From Chitinophagaceae bacterium (GTDB taxonomy: Bacteria; Bacteroidota; Bacteroidia; Chitinophagales; Chitinophagaceae): 64,000 nucleotides of DNA. The translations under genes were made by a program, and so were the position numbers. The number at the start of each line of letters is the position of its first letter. Positions within the stretch are counted from its first letter, which is position 1. The DNA lies in contig JADKHN010000001.1 in NCBI GenBank assembly GCA_016721725.1, positions 1,922,001 through 1,986,000 of the forward strand, given 5' to 3'. The notes under the pieces are model-generated. The model ran no database searches and had not been told where the DNA came from. It was given only the letters and a program-made list of their open reading frames with translations. Positions 26,124 to 34,308 of this stretch are shown piece by piece.

Positions 26124-27383
26124 TTGAGTTACCTGCTGTTCATCTTCTATTTAATCGTACTGGGCTGGATGGTGCCGAGGTTCTCTTTTATCAGGAGATC
26201 CGGACTCAGTAGCCGGATGATCCTGGGTCTGTTTGTATTGAAGGTCACGGCCGGCCTGGTCATCGGCTGGTTTTCCCTGCATTATTATCATGCCGGCAAT
26301 GATTACTGGGATGTGAACCGGGAGGGTTGGAAAGAAACCCAGTTATTGTTCCGTGATCCCGGGGAATATGTGCGTAATTTTTTCCGGTCGGGGTATACAC
26401 ATGGATACTCCAGATTATTCGATTCCTTTCAGTCTTTCTGGAACGACCTGAAGAATAACCTGGTCATCAAGCTGTTGTCCCTGTTCAACCTGCTGAGCGG
26501 CGGGGATTATTACATCAACAGCCTTTTTTTCAATGCCCTGATCTTTATAGGGCATGTCGGCCTTTACCGTCTTTTCGTTGATCGTTACCCGGGCAGGCAA
26601 TGGCCCGTGATCATCGGTTGCTTTCTGTTGCCCTCAACGCTTTATTTTACCTCCGGCATCCAAAAAGACGGGATCGTCTTTCTGTTACTGGCGCTGCTGA
26701 TCTACGGGGTTTACTTTTATATTCAGCAGCGAAGATCCGGCTTCTGGAGGATACTGGCCTTTCTCACCGGACTGGCCTTCCTGTTCCTGATGCGCAGTTA
26801 TGTCTTATTGCTTTTCGTACCGGCGCTGATCGCCTGGTTGCTCGCCCGGCGATTACCCTGGCGGCCCCGGATCAGTTTTGCCGGTCTGTATCTTATGGGG
26901 ATCGTTCTTTTTTTCAGTCTTCCCTCTTTTTTCCCTCCGATCGATCCGCCGGCGATCGTCGTCCAGAAGCAGGCTGATTTCAGGGGACTCCCGGGAGCGA
27001 CAACATCCCTTGAACTGGATAGCCTCAGGCCTTCGTTCAATAGCTTCATCCGGGTGGCTCCCCGGGCGATGAACCATGTCCTTTTGAGGCCTTACCCGGC
27101 CGAACTGCCTTCCCCGATCTTATTGCCCATGAATGTGGAATTGGTGGCCTATCAATTGTTGTTCCTGCTTTTTTTGTTCTTCCCGGGGAAAAGGGATTCG
27201 CCCGACCGCGGTGCCCTGACCTCTTTCCTGCTTTGTTTCTCTTTTTCGGTTTTGCTTTTTATCGGGTACATCGCCCCGAACCTGGGTTCCCTGGTCAGGT
27301 ACAGGAGCCTTTATCTCCCCCTGCTCATCACTCCATTACTCTGCTCGGTAAACTGGAAAAGGGTTGGGCAGCTAATCAAATAA
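26124..27383 (+). CDS. polytopic membrane protein, possible polysaccharide polymerase-like
   Basis: 419 aa with about ten hydrophobic helices and a soluble extracytoplasmic loop of about 70 residues between the seventh and eighth (SFFPPIDPPAIVVQKQADFRG onwards). The arrangement, with LPSTLYFTSGIQKDGIVFLLL and LVRYRSLYLPLL near the end, recalls EpsG/Wzy-like or glycosyltransferase-39-like envelope proteins; no catalytic motif confirms this. The start is a TTG at 26124: an in-frame stop lies two codons before it, and the first in-frame ATG is 15 codons later, inside the first helix. It is divergent from purL. Confidence 0.65.
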   Translation: MSYLLFIFYLIVLGWMVPRFSFIRRSGLSSRMILGLFVLKVTAGLVIGWFSLHYYHAGNDYWDVNREGWKETQLLFRDPGEYVRNFFRSGYTHGYSRLFDSFQSFWNDLKNNLVIKLLSLFNLLSGGDYYINSLFFNALIFIGHVGLYRLFVDRYPGRQWPVIIGCFLLPSTLYFTSGIQKDGIVFLLLALLIYGVYFYIQQRRSGFWRILAFLTGLAFLFLMRSYVLLLFVPALIAWLLARRLPWRPRISFAGLYLMGIVLFFSLPSFFPPIDPPAIVVQKQADFRGLPGATTSLELDSLRPSFNSFIRVAPRAMNHVLLRPYPAELPSPILLPMNVELVAYQLLFLLFLFFPGKRDSPDRGALTSFLLCFSFSVLLFIGYIAPNLGSLVRYRSLYLPLLITPLLCSVNWKRVGQLIK

Positions 27384-27402
27384 TAATATAAAATATGTGA
27401 AT

Positions 27403-27429
27403 TATTTTTGCACAATTTCTCAAATTGTG
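27403..27429 (+). promoter_or_regulatory. glnN -7 box followed by palindrome
   Basis: TATTTTTG at 27403-27410 matches the TAnnTTTG -7 element; no clear -33 TTTG is seen. Directly after it lies a perfect palindrome CACAATTT-CTC-AAATTGTG (27411-27429), at the expected transcription start. It could be an operator for nitrogen control of glutamine synthetase. The leader to the glnN ATG is about 85 bases. Confidence 0.45.
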
Positions 27430-27501
27430 AGCAAGTGCATTGAAATAATCTTGTTTTAGAATCAAAAATTTCCTTTTTTTGTGCCTTAAATTTAAAAAAT
27501 C

Positions 27502-29697
27502 ATGCAATCTTTAAGATTTAATGCCATTGATAATCTGATCAGCAATCCGGTAGAGGTGAAGGTGGAAGGCTCTTCCAAGATCACCGCCATTTTCAATGAG
27601 AACGTGTTTACCCAACAGGTTGCCCGTAAATACCTGAGCGATGAGGCCTTTAAAAGCCTGATCGCATCCATTCGCGGGGGAAAGAAGATCGACCGAAGCA
27701 TGGGAAACCAGATCGCCAACGGGCTCAGGGCCTGGGCGGAAAGCAAGGGGGTGACCCATTTCACCCATTGGTTCCAGCCCCTTACCGGCTTATCCGCGGA
27801 GAAGCATGACTCCTTCTTCACCCTGAAATCCGACGGTACTCCCATCGAGGAATTCGAAGGCGCCGCCCTGATCCAACAGGAACCCGACGCGTCTTCCTTT
27901 CCGAGCGGCGGATTAAGGGCCACTTTCGAGGCCCGCGGTTATACGGCCTGGGATCCTTCCTCCCCGGCATTCATCATGGAGATCGGGCAGGGAAAGACCT
28001 TATGCATACCCACCATCTTTGTTTCCTATACCGGCGAATCACTGGATGCCAAAACCCCCCTGCTGAAGGCCGTCGTGGCTCTCGACAAGGCGGCGGTTGA
28101 CGTCTGCCAGTATTTTGATAAGAACATCACCAAAGTGACAGCCACCCTGGGATGGGAGCAGGAATATTTCGTTGTGGATGCCGGACTGGCCAATGCCAGG
28201 CCCGACCTCATCCTCACCGGCCGTACCGTATTCGGGCATGCGCCGGCCAAGGGGCAGCAGCTGGAAGACCATTATTTCGGCGCCATACCCGAACGCGTAT
28301 ACGCCTTTATGCGCGACTTTGAACACGAATCCTATAAACTGGGGATACCCATCCGCACCCGCCACAACGAAGTGGCGCCGGCACAGTTCGAATGCGCCCC
28401 CATCTTCGAGGAGATCAACCTGGCGGTCGATCACAATACCCTGCTGATGGATGTCATGGAGCGTGTGGCCAAAAGGCATAGCCTCAAGGTGCTCCTCCAC
28501 GAGAAACCTTTTGCCGGCATCAACGGAAGCGGAAAGCACAACAACTGGAGCATGGCCACCGATACCGGTGTGAACCTGCTGGCGCCGGGCAAAACGCCCA
28601 AGACCAACCTGATGTTCCTCGCTTTCTTCGTGAATACCATCAAGGCCGTACACGATTACGCCGACCTGCTCAGGGCCTCGATAGCCAGCGCCGGGAACGA
28701 TCACCGCCTGGGCGCGAACGAAGCCCCGCCAGCGATCATTTCCATCTTCATCGGTAAATACCTCAGCGAAGTGCTGAAACAGGTGGAAAGCCGCGTTTCG
28801 GGTAAGTTCGACGAGCAGGATGAAGCCATGCTGAAACTGGACATCCATAAGAGCATCCCGGAACTGATGCTCGACAATACCGACCGGAACCGCACTTCCC
28901 CCTTCGCCTTCACGGGAAATAAATTCGAATTCCGCGCTGTAGGTTCCTCAGCCAACTGCGCCAACGCCATGACCACCCTGAACACCATCATGGCCGAGAC
29001 GCTCAAACATTTCAAGATCGAAGTGGACGGCCTGATCGAAAAAGGGGAAAAGAAGGAAGTGGCCATCATGCAGGTGATCCAGAAATATATCGTGGACAGC
29101 AAGAACGTACTCTTCGAAGGCGATGGCTACAGCGATGAATGGGAGAAGGAAGCCGCACGCCGCGGACTGCCCAATGTGAAGACCACGCCCTTGTCGCTCG
29201 ATGCCTATATTACCGAAAAGAACAAGAAACTCTTTCACGGTAACGAGATCTATAATCATGCAGAGCTGGAGGCCCGCCACGAGATCATGCTCGAAGCCTA
29301 TATCAAGAAAGTGCAGATCGAGGCCAGGGTCATGGGCGACCTGGCCACCACGTTCATCCTGCCTTCGGCCATCAAATACCAGAATGTGCTGCTCACCAAT
29401 ATCAAGGGCTTGAAGGAAACCGGTCTATCTCCGGCCACCTATGCCAACCAATTGCAAGTACTTGAAAAGATCAGCGAGCACGTGAATATGGTCAGCGACA
29501 ACGTGGAAAAGATGATCGAGGAGCGAAAATCAGCCAATGAGATCAGCGATACCCGCGCCAAGGCCATCGCCTACTGCGATAAGGTGAAAGGCAAGTACTT
29601 CGATATCATCCGTTACCACGTGGATAAGCTGGAATTATTAGTGGATGACAGTTATTGGCTGCTCCCCAAATACCGCGAAATTTTATTCCTGCGTTAA
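27502..29697 (+). CDS. glnN: type III glutamine synthetase
   Basis: 731 aa, the long GSIII form typical of Bacteroidota and some cyanobacteria; makes glutamine from glutamate, ammonia and ATP. Marks: the N-terminal GSIII domain (VFNENVFTQ-like segment and TLCIPTIFVSYTGE), the Glu-rich metal site in ATLGWEQEYFVVD, the substrate loop HEKPFAGINGSGKHNNWSM (about residue 335), and RTSPFAFTGNKFEFRAVGSSAN. No adenylylation motif of GSI is expected or seen. A strong terminator follows immediately, so it is transcribed alone. Confidence 0.97.
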   Translation: MQSLRFNAIDNLISNPVEVKVEGSSKITAIFNENVFTQQVARKYLSDEAFKSLIASIRGGKKIDRSMGNQIANGLRAWAESKGVTHFTHWFQPLTGLSAEKHDSFFTLKSDGTPIEEFEGAALIQQEPDASSFPSGGLRATFEARGYTAWDPSSPAFIMEIGQGKTLCIPTIFVSYTGESLDAKTPLLKAVVALDKAAVDVCQYFDKNITKVTATLGWEQEYFVVDAGLANARPDLILTGRTVFGHAPAKGQQLEDHYFGAIPERVYAFMRDFEHESYKLGIPIRTRHNEVAPAQFECAPIFEEINLAVDHNTLLMDVMERVAKRHSLKVLLHEKPFAGINGSGKHNNWSMATDTGVNLLAPGKTPKTNLMFLAFFVNTIKAVHDYADLLRASIASAGNDHRLGANEAPPAIISIFIGKYLSEVLKQVESRVSGKFDEQDEAMLKLDIHKSIPELMLDNTDRNRTSPFAFTGNKFEFRAVGSSANCANAMTTLNTIMAETLKHFKIEVDGLIEKGEKKEVAIMQVIQKYIVDSKNVLFEGDGYSDEWEKEAARRGLPNVKTTPLSLDAYITEKNKKLFHGNEIYNHAELEARHEIMLEAYIKKVQIEARVMGDLATTFILPSAIKYQNVLLTNIKGLKETGLSPATYANQLQVLEKISEHVNMVSDNVEKMIEERKSANEISDTRAKAIAYCDKVKGKYFDIIRYHVDKLELLVDDSYWLLPKYREILFLR

Positions 29698-29704
29698 CCA
29701 AAAT

Positions 29705-29737
29705 AGCTACCGTAGTCGAAAGACTACGGTAGTTTTA
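29705..29737 (+). terminator. terminator of glnN
   Basis: Eleven-bp perfect stem CTACCGTAGTC (29707-29717) and GACTACGGTAG (29722-29732) closed by a GAAA tetraloop, followed by TTTTA. It lies ten bases after the glnN stop. Confidence 0.92.
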
Positions 29738-30010
29738 CCAATACATCCACCGGCTAAAGGTCTTTTCCCGACTGATCAGTATACCAATTGGATTCAATTC
29801 CACCTAAATTTGGATTTGATCTATAATGGTTAATGATTGTAATTTTTCAGTTATACACTCCATCTTGCTGCAATGCCGTTTTTCTGCGTAAAAACCCCAT
29901 CCCGAACATCGGGTATTTCCCCCCAATATAATCCTTGAGGATAATAGGAACTTGCACCCTGCGTTATTAGTACGTAGTTTTAATCCCGAGAAAAACCCAA
30001 TTGACCCAAA
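29738..30010. other. 273-bp leader region before the response regulator
   Basis: No reading frame, RNA gene or repeat that I can recognise. A small inverted repeat CCCGA/TCGGG (about 29903-29914) is present. It should contain the promoter of the regulator gene, but no TTTG/TAnnTTTG pair is obvious, so another sigma factor or a degenerate promoter may be used. Confidence 0.4.
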
Positions 30011-30697
30011 ATGAATACGAACGACCAAAACAGGGAGCCGATAAAAGTGATCATCGCCGATGACCATGTTTTATATCGTGCCGGTGTAAAGACCGCCCTG
30101 AGCGCCAAACCCGATGTCAAAGTGATCGCTGAAGCCGATAACGGAAGCCACCTGCTCAACCTGCTGAAACTGATCCCCTGCGACGTGATCCTGCTGGATA
30201 TCCAGATGCCGATCATGGATGGCATCGCCACCCTTCCCGAGATCAAAAAGATCGCTCCCAATACCAAGGTCATCATGCTTACCATGATGGAAGACCACAG
30301 CATGGTCACCAAACTCATGGAACTGGGCGCAAACAGTTACCTGGCCAAGACCAGTGACATCGAAATGATCTATGAGGCCATCAAGACCTGTTACGAAAGC
30401 GAGTATTATTTCAATACACTCACCAATAAGGCGATGCTCAATAACCTGAAGCAGCGCAACGTACCCACACCGCAGAAACTGATGCAGCAGGAGGCCCACC
30501 TGAATGAAAAGGAGACCACCATCCTGCGCCTCATGTGCGAGGAGAAAAGTACCAAGGAGATCGCCGACCTGGTTGACCTGAGCCCGCGTACCGTGGAAGC
30601 GATACGGGATAAACTGAAAGTGAAGACCGGGGCCAAAAGCACGGCCGGACTGATCATGTACGCTGTCAAACACAAGATACTCAATGCCGAATTATAA
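30011..30697 (+). CDS. NarL/FixJ-type response regulator
   Basis: 228 aa. Receiver domain (residues about 10-130): acidic pair ADDH, phospho-acceptor Asp in DVILLDIQMPIMDG, LTMM and the Lys in SYLAKTS. C-terminal LuxR-type helix-turn-helix (about 163-225): LNEKETTILRLMCEEKSTKEIADLVDLSPRTVEAIRDKL. Cytosolic transcription regulator. No histidine kinase is next to it, so it is an orphan here and its signal and targets are unknown. A hairpin terminator closes the gene. Confidence 0.93.
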   Translation: MNTNDQNREPIKVIIADDHVLYRAGVKTALSAKPDVKVIAEADNGSHLLNLLKLIPCDVILLDIQMPIMDGIATLPEIKKIAPNTKVIMLTMMEDHSMVTKLMELGANSYLAKTSDIEMIYEAIKTCYESEYYFNTLTNKAMLNNLKQRNVPTPQKLMQQEAHLNEKETTILRLMCEEKSTKEIADLVDLSPRTVEAIRDKLKVKTGAKSTAGLIMYAVKHKILNAEL

Positions 30698-30727
30698 GTA
30701 CCGGATTCCAAAACTAGCATTGTGCAT

Positions 30728-30757
30728 AAGATCCCGCCTTTCCAGGCGGGATCTTTC
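30728..30757 (+). terminator. terminator of the response regulator gene
   Basis: Twelve-bp stem AAGATCCCGCCT (30728-30739) and AGGCGGGATCTT (30744-30755), four-base loop, then a T-rich tail. The same stem core (AAGATCCCGCC) is used by the terminator at 61090-61117. Confidence 0.92.
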
Positions 30758-30788
30758 TTTGCCACCTGCCTACTTAATGGCATATTTG
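30758..30788 (+). promoter_or_regulatory. promoter of the class IV aminotransferase gene
   Basis: TTTG (30758-30761), 19-base spacer, CATATTTG (30781-30788; one mismatch to TAnnTTTG). The GTG start codon is only four bases after the -7 box, so the mRNA would be leaderless or nearly so. Confidence 0.5.
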
Positions 30789-30792
30789 CAGG

Positions 30793-31632
30793 GTGAACCA
30801 TTTTATCTTCAACGGAAAGATGATGCCCGGCGGAATCCCGGTGATCGGTGCTTCCAACCGGGGGCTTCGGTACGGAGACGGTCTTTTCGAGACGATCAAA
30901 TGCGTTAACGCTAAACTGCAACTGGCCAATGCCCATTTCGCCCGGTTATGGAAGGGAATGTCGGTCTTGAAATTCAAGCCGGGTAAGCATTTTGGTCCGG
31001 AGATGCTGGAAGAAGAGATCCTGGCACTGGCCAAAAAGAATGGTCACCTGGCTGCCGCCCGGATCAGACTCACGCTCTTTCGAGGTGATGGCGGCCTTTA
31101 TGATGCCGTAAACCACCAGCCAAATTACCTGATCGAATCCATGCCATTGCCCGAAGCGCATGATCTACTGAATCAAAATGGCCTGGTACTGGGGATCTAC
31201 CCCGAAGTGTCGAAAAACAGCGGACTCCTCAGTAACCTCAAGCACAACAATTATCTGCCTTATGTCCTGGCTGCCCTGTATGCAAAAGAACAACAGTGGA
31301 ATGATGCCATCCTGCTCAACGAACATGGACGTCTTTGTGATACCACCATCGCCAATCTGTATTTACTGAAGGAGGAAACCTTTTATACCCCGGCCTTATC
31401 TGAAGGCTGTGTAGCCGGTGTGATGCGGGAACACCTGAACAGCCAGCTCCCTGGCCTCGGGTACCCGGTGACGGAAACCCTTCTCACCGTGGATGATCTG
31501 ATGCAGTGCGAAGAGGCCTTTCTCTCCAATTCGATACATCCCATCCGATGGGTGCACCGCATCGGTGAAAAAACATTTACCAACAGGACCATTCAGCAGA
31601 TTTATCATCCGCTTTGCTCAACCATTGACTGA
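30793..31632 (+). CDS. class IV aminotransferase (branched-chain / aminodeoxychorismate lyase-like)
   Basis: 279 aa PLP enzyme of fold type IV. Marks: FNGKMMP and NRGLRYGDGLFETIK near the N-terminus, RIRLTLFRGDGG, the PLP Lys in SNLKHNNYLPYVLA (about residue 152), and LLNEHGRLCDTTIANLYLL with the phosphate-binding turn. Length and the short C-terminus fit either PabC (aminodeoxychorismate lyase, folate) or a D-amino-acid/branched-chain aminotransferase; sequence alone does not decide. The start is GTG at 30793; the next ATG would remove the first beta-strand of the fold. Confidence 0.85.
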   Translation: MNHFIFNGKMMPGGIPVIGASNRGLRYGDGLFETIKCVNAKLQLANAHFARLWKGMSVLKFKPGKHFGPEMLEEEILALAKKNGHLAAARIRLTLFRGDGGLYDAVNHQPNYLIESMPLPEAHDLLNQNGLVLGIYPEVSKNSGLLSNLKHNNYLPYVLAALYAKEQQWNDAILLNEHGRLCDTTIANLYLLKEETFYTPALSEGCVAGVMREHLNSQLPGLGYPVTETLLTVDDLMQCEEAFLSNSIHPIRWVHRIGEKTFTNRTIQQIYHPLCSTID

Positions 31633-31670
31633 TCCGTTTGTTTTAACCTTTCAACCTTAAATCAAGGAGC

Positions 31671-32981
31671 ATGAAAACGGCCGTCAATATTTGCTGGTTC
31701 AGGCGAGACCTCAGGTTACATGACCAGGCGGCCCTTTACCAGGCCCTCACCAGTGGTCTGCCGGTGGTACCTGTCTTTATTTTCGACCGGAATATCCTGG
31801 ATCAACTGGAAGACCGGTCTGATCGCAGGGTGCAGTTCATTCATGCCGCATTGGAACAGATGCAGTCAACGTTGTTGAAATGCGGATCGACGATGGAAAT
31901 TTTTCATGGAACACCCGGGGAAGCCTTCGGAACTTTACTGGAAAAATACAATATAGGTAAGGTATTCACCAATCGTGATTATGAACCCTATGCCCTCGAG
32001 CGTGACCAGGCCATCGCCACCTTACTGCAACAGCAGGGTATCGACCTGGTAACCTGCAAGGACCAGGTGATCTTTGAACCCGCTGAAGTGCTGAAAGATG
32101 ACGGTAAGCCTTATACGGTATTCACGCCCTATAGCCGGAAATGGAAGTCGCTGCTCAGAGAGGAACAATTACAGTCATTTCAAACGGAAAATTATTTTAA
32201 CCATTTTCACCGGCAGGCCGTACGTCCAATACCCGGACTTGAAGCCCTCGGTTTTAGCGTTACGCCAAAAGACTTCCCATTTCCCGAACCCGATGAATCC
32301 GTGATCAGGCATTACCGGGAGAACCGGGATTTCCCGGCGATCAGCGGTACCACGAAAATGAGTGTTCACCTCCGTTTTGGTACCATCAGTATCCGGGCAC
32401 TGGCAGTAAAGGCCAGCAGGCTTTCCGAAACCTATCTCAACGAACTGATCTGGCGCGATTTTTACCAAATGATCCTCTGGCATTTTCCTCAAGTGGGCAG
32501 GGGAGCGGCTTTCAAGCCAGCCTATGACCGGATCGAATGGCGGCATGAACAGGGTGAATTTGAGAAATGGTGCCAGGGGAAAACGGGTTATCCCATCGTG
32601 GATGCGGGTATGCGTGAACTGAATGCAACGGGCTTCATGCATAACCGGGTCCGTATGATCGTGGCTTCTTTTTTATGTAAACACCTGTTGCTCGACTGGC
32701 GGCTGGGCGAAGCTTATTTCGCTTCAAAACTGCTCGATTTCGACCTGGCCTCGAACAATGGCGGCTGGCAATGGGCGGCGGGCAGCGGTTGCGACGCAGC
32801 GCCTTATTTCAGGATATTCAATCCTTATCTCCAAACAAAGAAATTCGATCCCGACCTGGCTTATATCCGTAAATGGGTACCCGAACTGGATTCGTTCAGT
32901 TACCCTAAACCCATCGTTGAGCATGAGGTGGCGAGGAAGAGGTGTTTGGAAGTTTATGCGAAAGCCTTAAAAAACACTTAG
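31671..32981 (+). CDS. cryptochrome/photolyase family DNA photolyase
   Basis: 436 aa flavoprotein that splits UV-induced pyrimidine dimers with blue light. N-terminal antenna-binding domain (NICWFRRDLRLHDQAAL, residues 6-125) and C-terminal FAD/DNA-binding domain with LIWRDFYQMILW, GYPIVDAGMRELNATGFMHNR and DLASNNGGWQWAAGSGCDAAPYFRIFNP. The Asn in SNNGGWQW and the Trp residues of the electron-transfer chain point to a class I CPD photolyase. Length is slightly below the 470 of E. coli PhrB. Confidence 0.93.
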   Translation: MKTAVNICWFRRDLRLHDQAALYQALTSGLPVVPVFIFDRNILDQLEDRSDRRVQFIHAALEQMQSTLLKCGSTMEIFHGTPGEAFGTLLEKYNIGKVFTNRDYEPYALERDQAIATLLQQQGIDLVTCKDQVIFEPAEVLKDDGKPYTVFTPYSRKWKSLLREEQLQSFQTENYFNHFHRQAVRPIPGLEALGFSVTPKDFPFPEPDESVIRHYRENRDFPAISGTTKMSVHLRFGTISIRALAVKASRLSETYLNELIWRDFYQMILWHFPQVGRGAAFKPAYDRIEWRHEQGEFEKWCQGKTGYPIVDAGMRELNATGFMHNRVRMIVASFLCKHLLLDWRLGEAYFASKLLDFDLASNNGGWQWAAGSGCDAAPYFRIFNPYLQTKKFDPDLAYIRKWVPELDSFSYPKPIVEHEVARKRCLEVYAKALKNT

Positions 32982-32997
32982 ACATCGGGTCATTCCA

Positions 32998-34299
32998 TCA
33001 GAAATTTGATCCGTTGAACCGGGGATTGACCACATTGTTATAGATCGACCCGAACCGGTAGTTAATTCCAATGCTCATGTAAATCGACTTTCCAGTTGCG
33101 TATTGCCTGATGTTGGTTAAGAGATCTTCTCTCGATAATCCTTTCCGGGAGATGTTTGGATAAATGCCTTCTGTAAAATTTGCGTAGCTGTATAAATAGA
33201 CCGACAACCCCTTTACGATCCGGATCTCCAGGTTGCCACCCAATGAGAAAGTATTGACATTCCTGCCTTTAATGTTTAAGCTGTCTAGTTTGAATGAATT
33301 CAGGTAATTGTCCCAGTTCGCATTAAAGCTCACGTTGCCCCATTTTTGGATGAATCCCGTATTCAAGGACAAGGAATGCTGAAACAGCCAGTTTTCGGGC
33401 TTGTCGTAATAACCGGAGTCGATATAAGCATTATAGGAAGGGCCCACCTTGTAGAACAGCGTGACCGATTTTTTCACCGCGTCTTTATAGGGAAAGAAGC
33501 TGAATTCGATGGCAGGCTGCAGGCCGGTACTGACCGAATAGTTACTAAACGTACTGTGATAGATATAAGCAAAACTTCCCACTGACCAATGTTGATTCAG
33601 GCTTTTTACAACGGTTGAGTTGAAGCCGGAGTTGCTGTTGATGTATTTGGTCTTTGTGCCGTCGTAATCGATCGTTCTTATATTTTCAGAAATATTGGCG
33701 CTCAAATTGACTTTTAATTTTTCAGTAACCCGGTTAGCACTGATCCTTAGCGACCACCGGTGCGATTTGCTGAAATCATCGGAGTTGATATTCCCGTCGG
33801 CCCCTATATTGAATATCCATGCATTCCATTTGTCTTTTTTCAGGCTTGCCGCATTGACCGCCGTTTCATTTTTCGAAACGGTTGCCGTGATATTCAGTTT
33901 CTGAGCCAGTGAGGTCAGGGCGATGAATCGGGTTAATCCCAGCTTCAGGTACCTGACCAGGTTGTCCCTGTATTCGGCATCAGTTTCAACGCTGGTCCTG
34001 TAGAATTTAAGCGTATCCTGCATGCCTTTAAAAATTTCCTGTCCTGAAAATGATAAGATCAGTTCATTGCCACCCGACCCGGTTGACTGTGAAGTGATCA
34101 GCACATAAACATTGGCTACAAAACGGTCCGGTACAAAATCCACATAATTGACCTCCGTCTTTATATAACTCATGTCACACCAGGCATTACAATCCACGAA
34201 AACCTTTACCTCATCTTTATTTTTGGATTTTGTTTGTGCATGGGTAAAACTGGGGATGGAAATAATGAATGCGCAGAAAAACAGAAGACAGGTTCTCAT
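32998..34299 (-). CDS. secreted outer-membrane-associated protein, unknown function
   Basis: 433 aa. Signal peptide MRTCLLFFCAFIISIPSFTHAQ. Residues about 30-150 form a domain starting VKVFVDCNAWCDMSYIKTEVNYVDF with two nearby Cys and an LITSQSTGSGGNELILSF strand. Residues about 170-433 look like a beta-barrel of alternating strands (NIGADGNINSDDF, SLSLNTGFIQKWGNVSFNANWD, MSIGINYRFGSIYN), ending in Phe. I recognise it as a conserved Bacteroidota type but do not know its role. No operon partner: the next gene upstream, mqnD, ends 9 bases before its start, so it may be read through from mqnB-mqnD. Confidence 0.7.
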   Translation of the reverse strand: MRTCLLFFCAFIISIPSFTHAQTKSKNKDEVKVFVDCNAWCDMSYIKTEVNYVDFVPDRFVANVYVLITSQSTGSGGNELILSFSGQEIFKGMQDTLKFYRTSVETDAEYRDNLVRYLKLGLTRFIALTSLAQKLNITATVSKNETAVNAASLKKDKWNAWIFNIGADGNINSDDFSKSHRWSLRISANRVTEKLKVNLSANISENIRTIDYDGTKTKYINSNSGFNSTVVKSLNQHWSVGSFAYIYHSTFSNYSVSTGLQPAIEFSFFPYKDAVKKSVTLFYKVGPSYNAYIDSGYYDKPENWLFQHSLSLNTGFIQKWGNVSFNANWDNYLNSFKLDSLNIKGRNVNTFSLGGNLEIRIVKGLSVYLYSYANFTEGIYPNISRKGLSREDLLTNIRQYATGKSIYMSIGINYRFGSIYNNVVNPRFNGSNF

Positions 34300-34308
34300 T
34301 ATGGGCAG

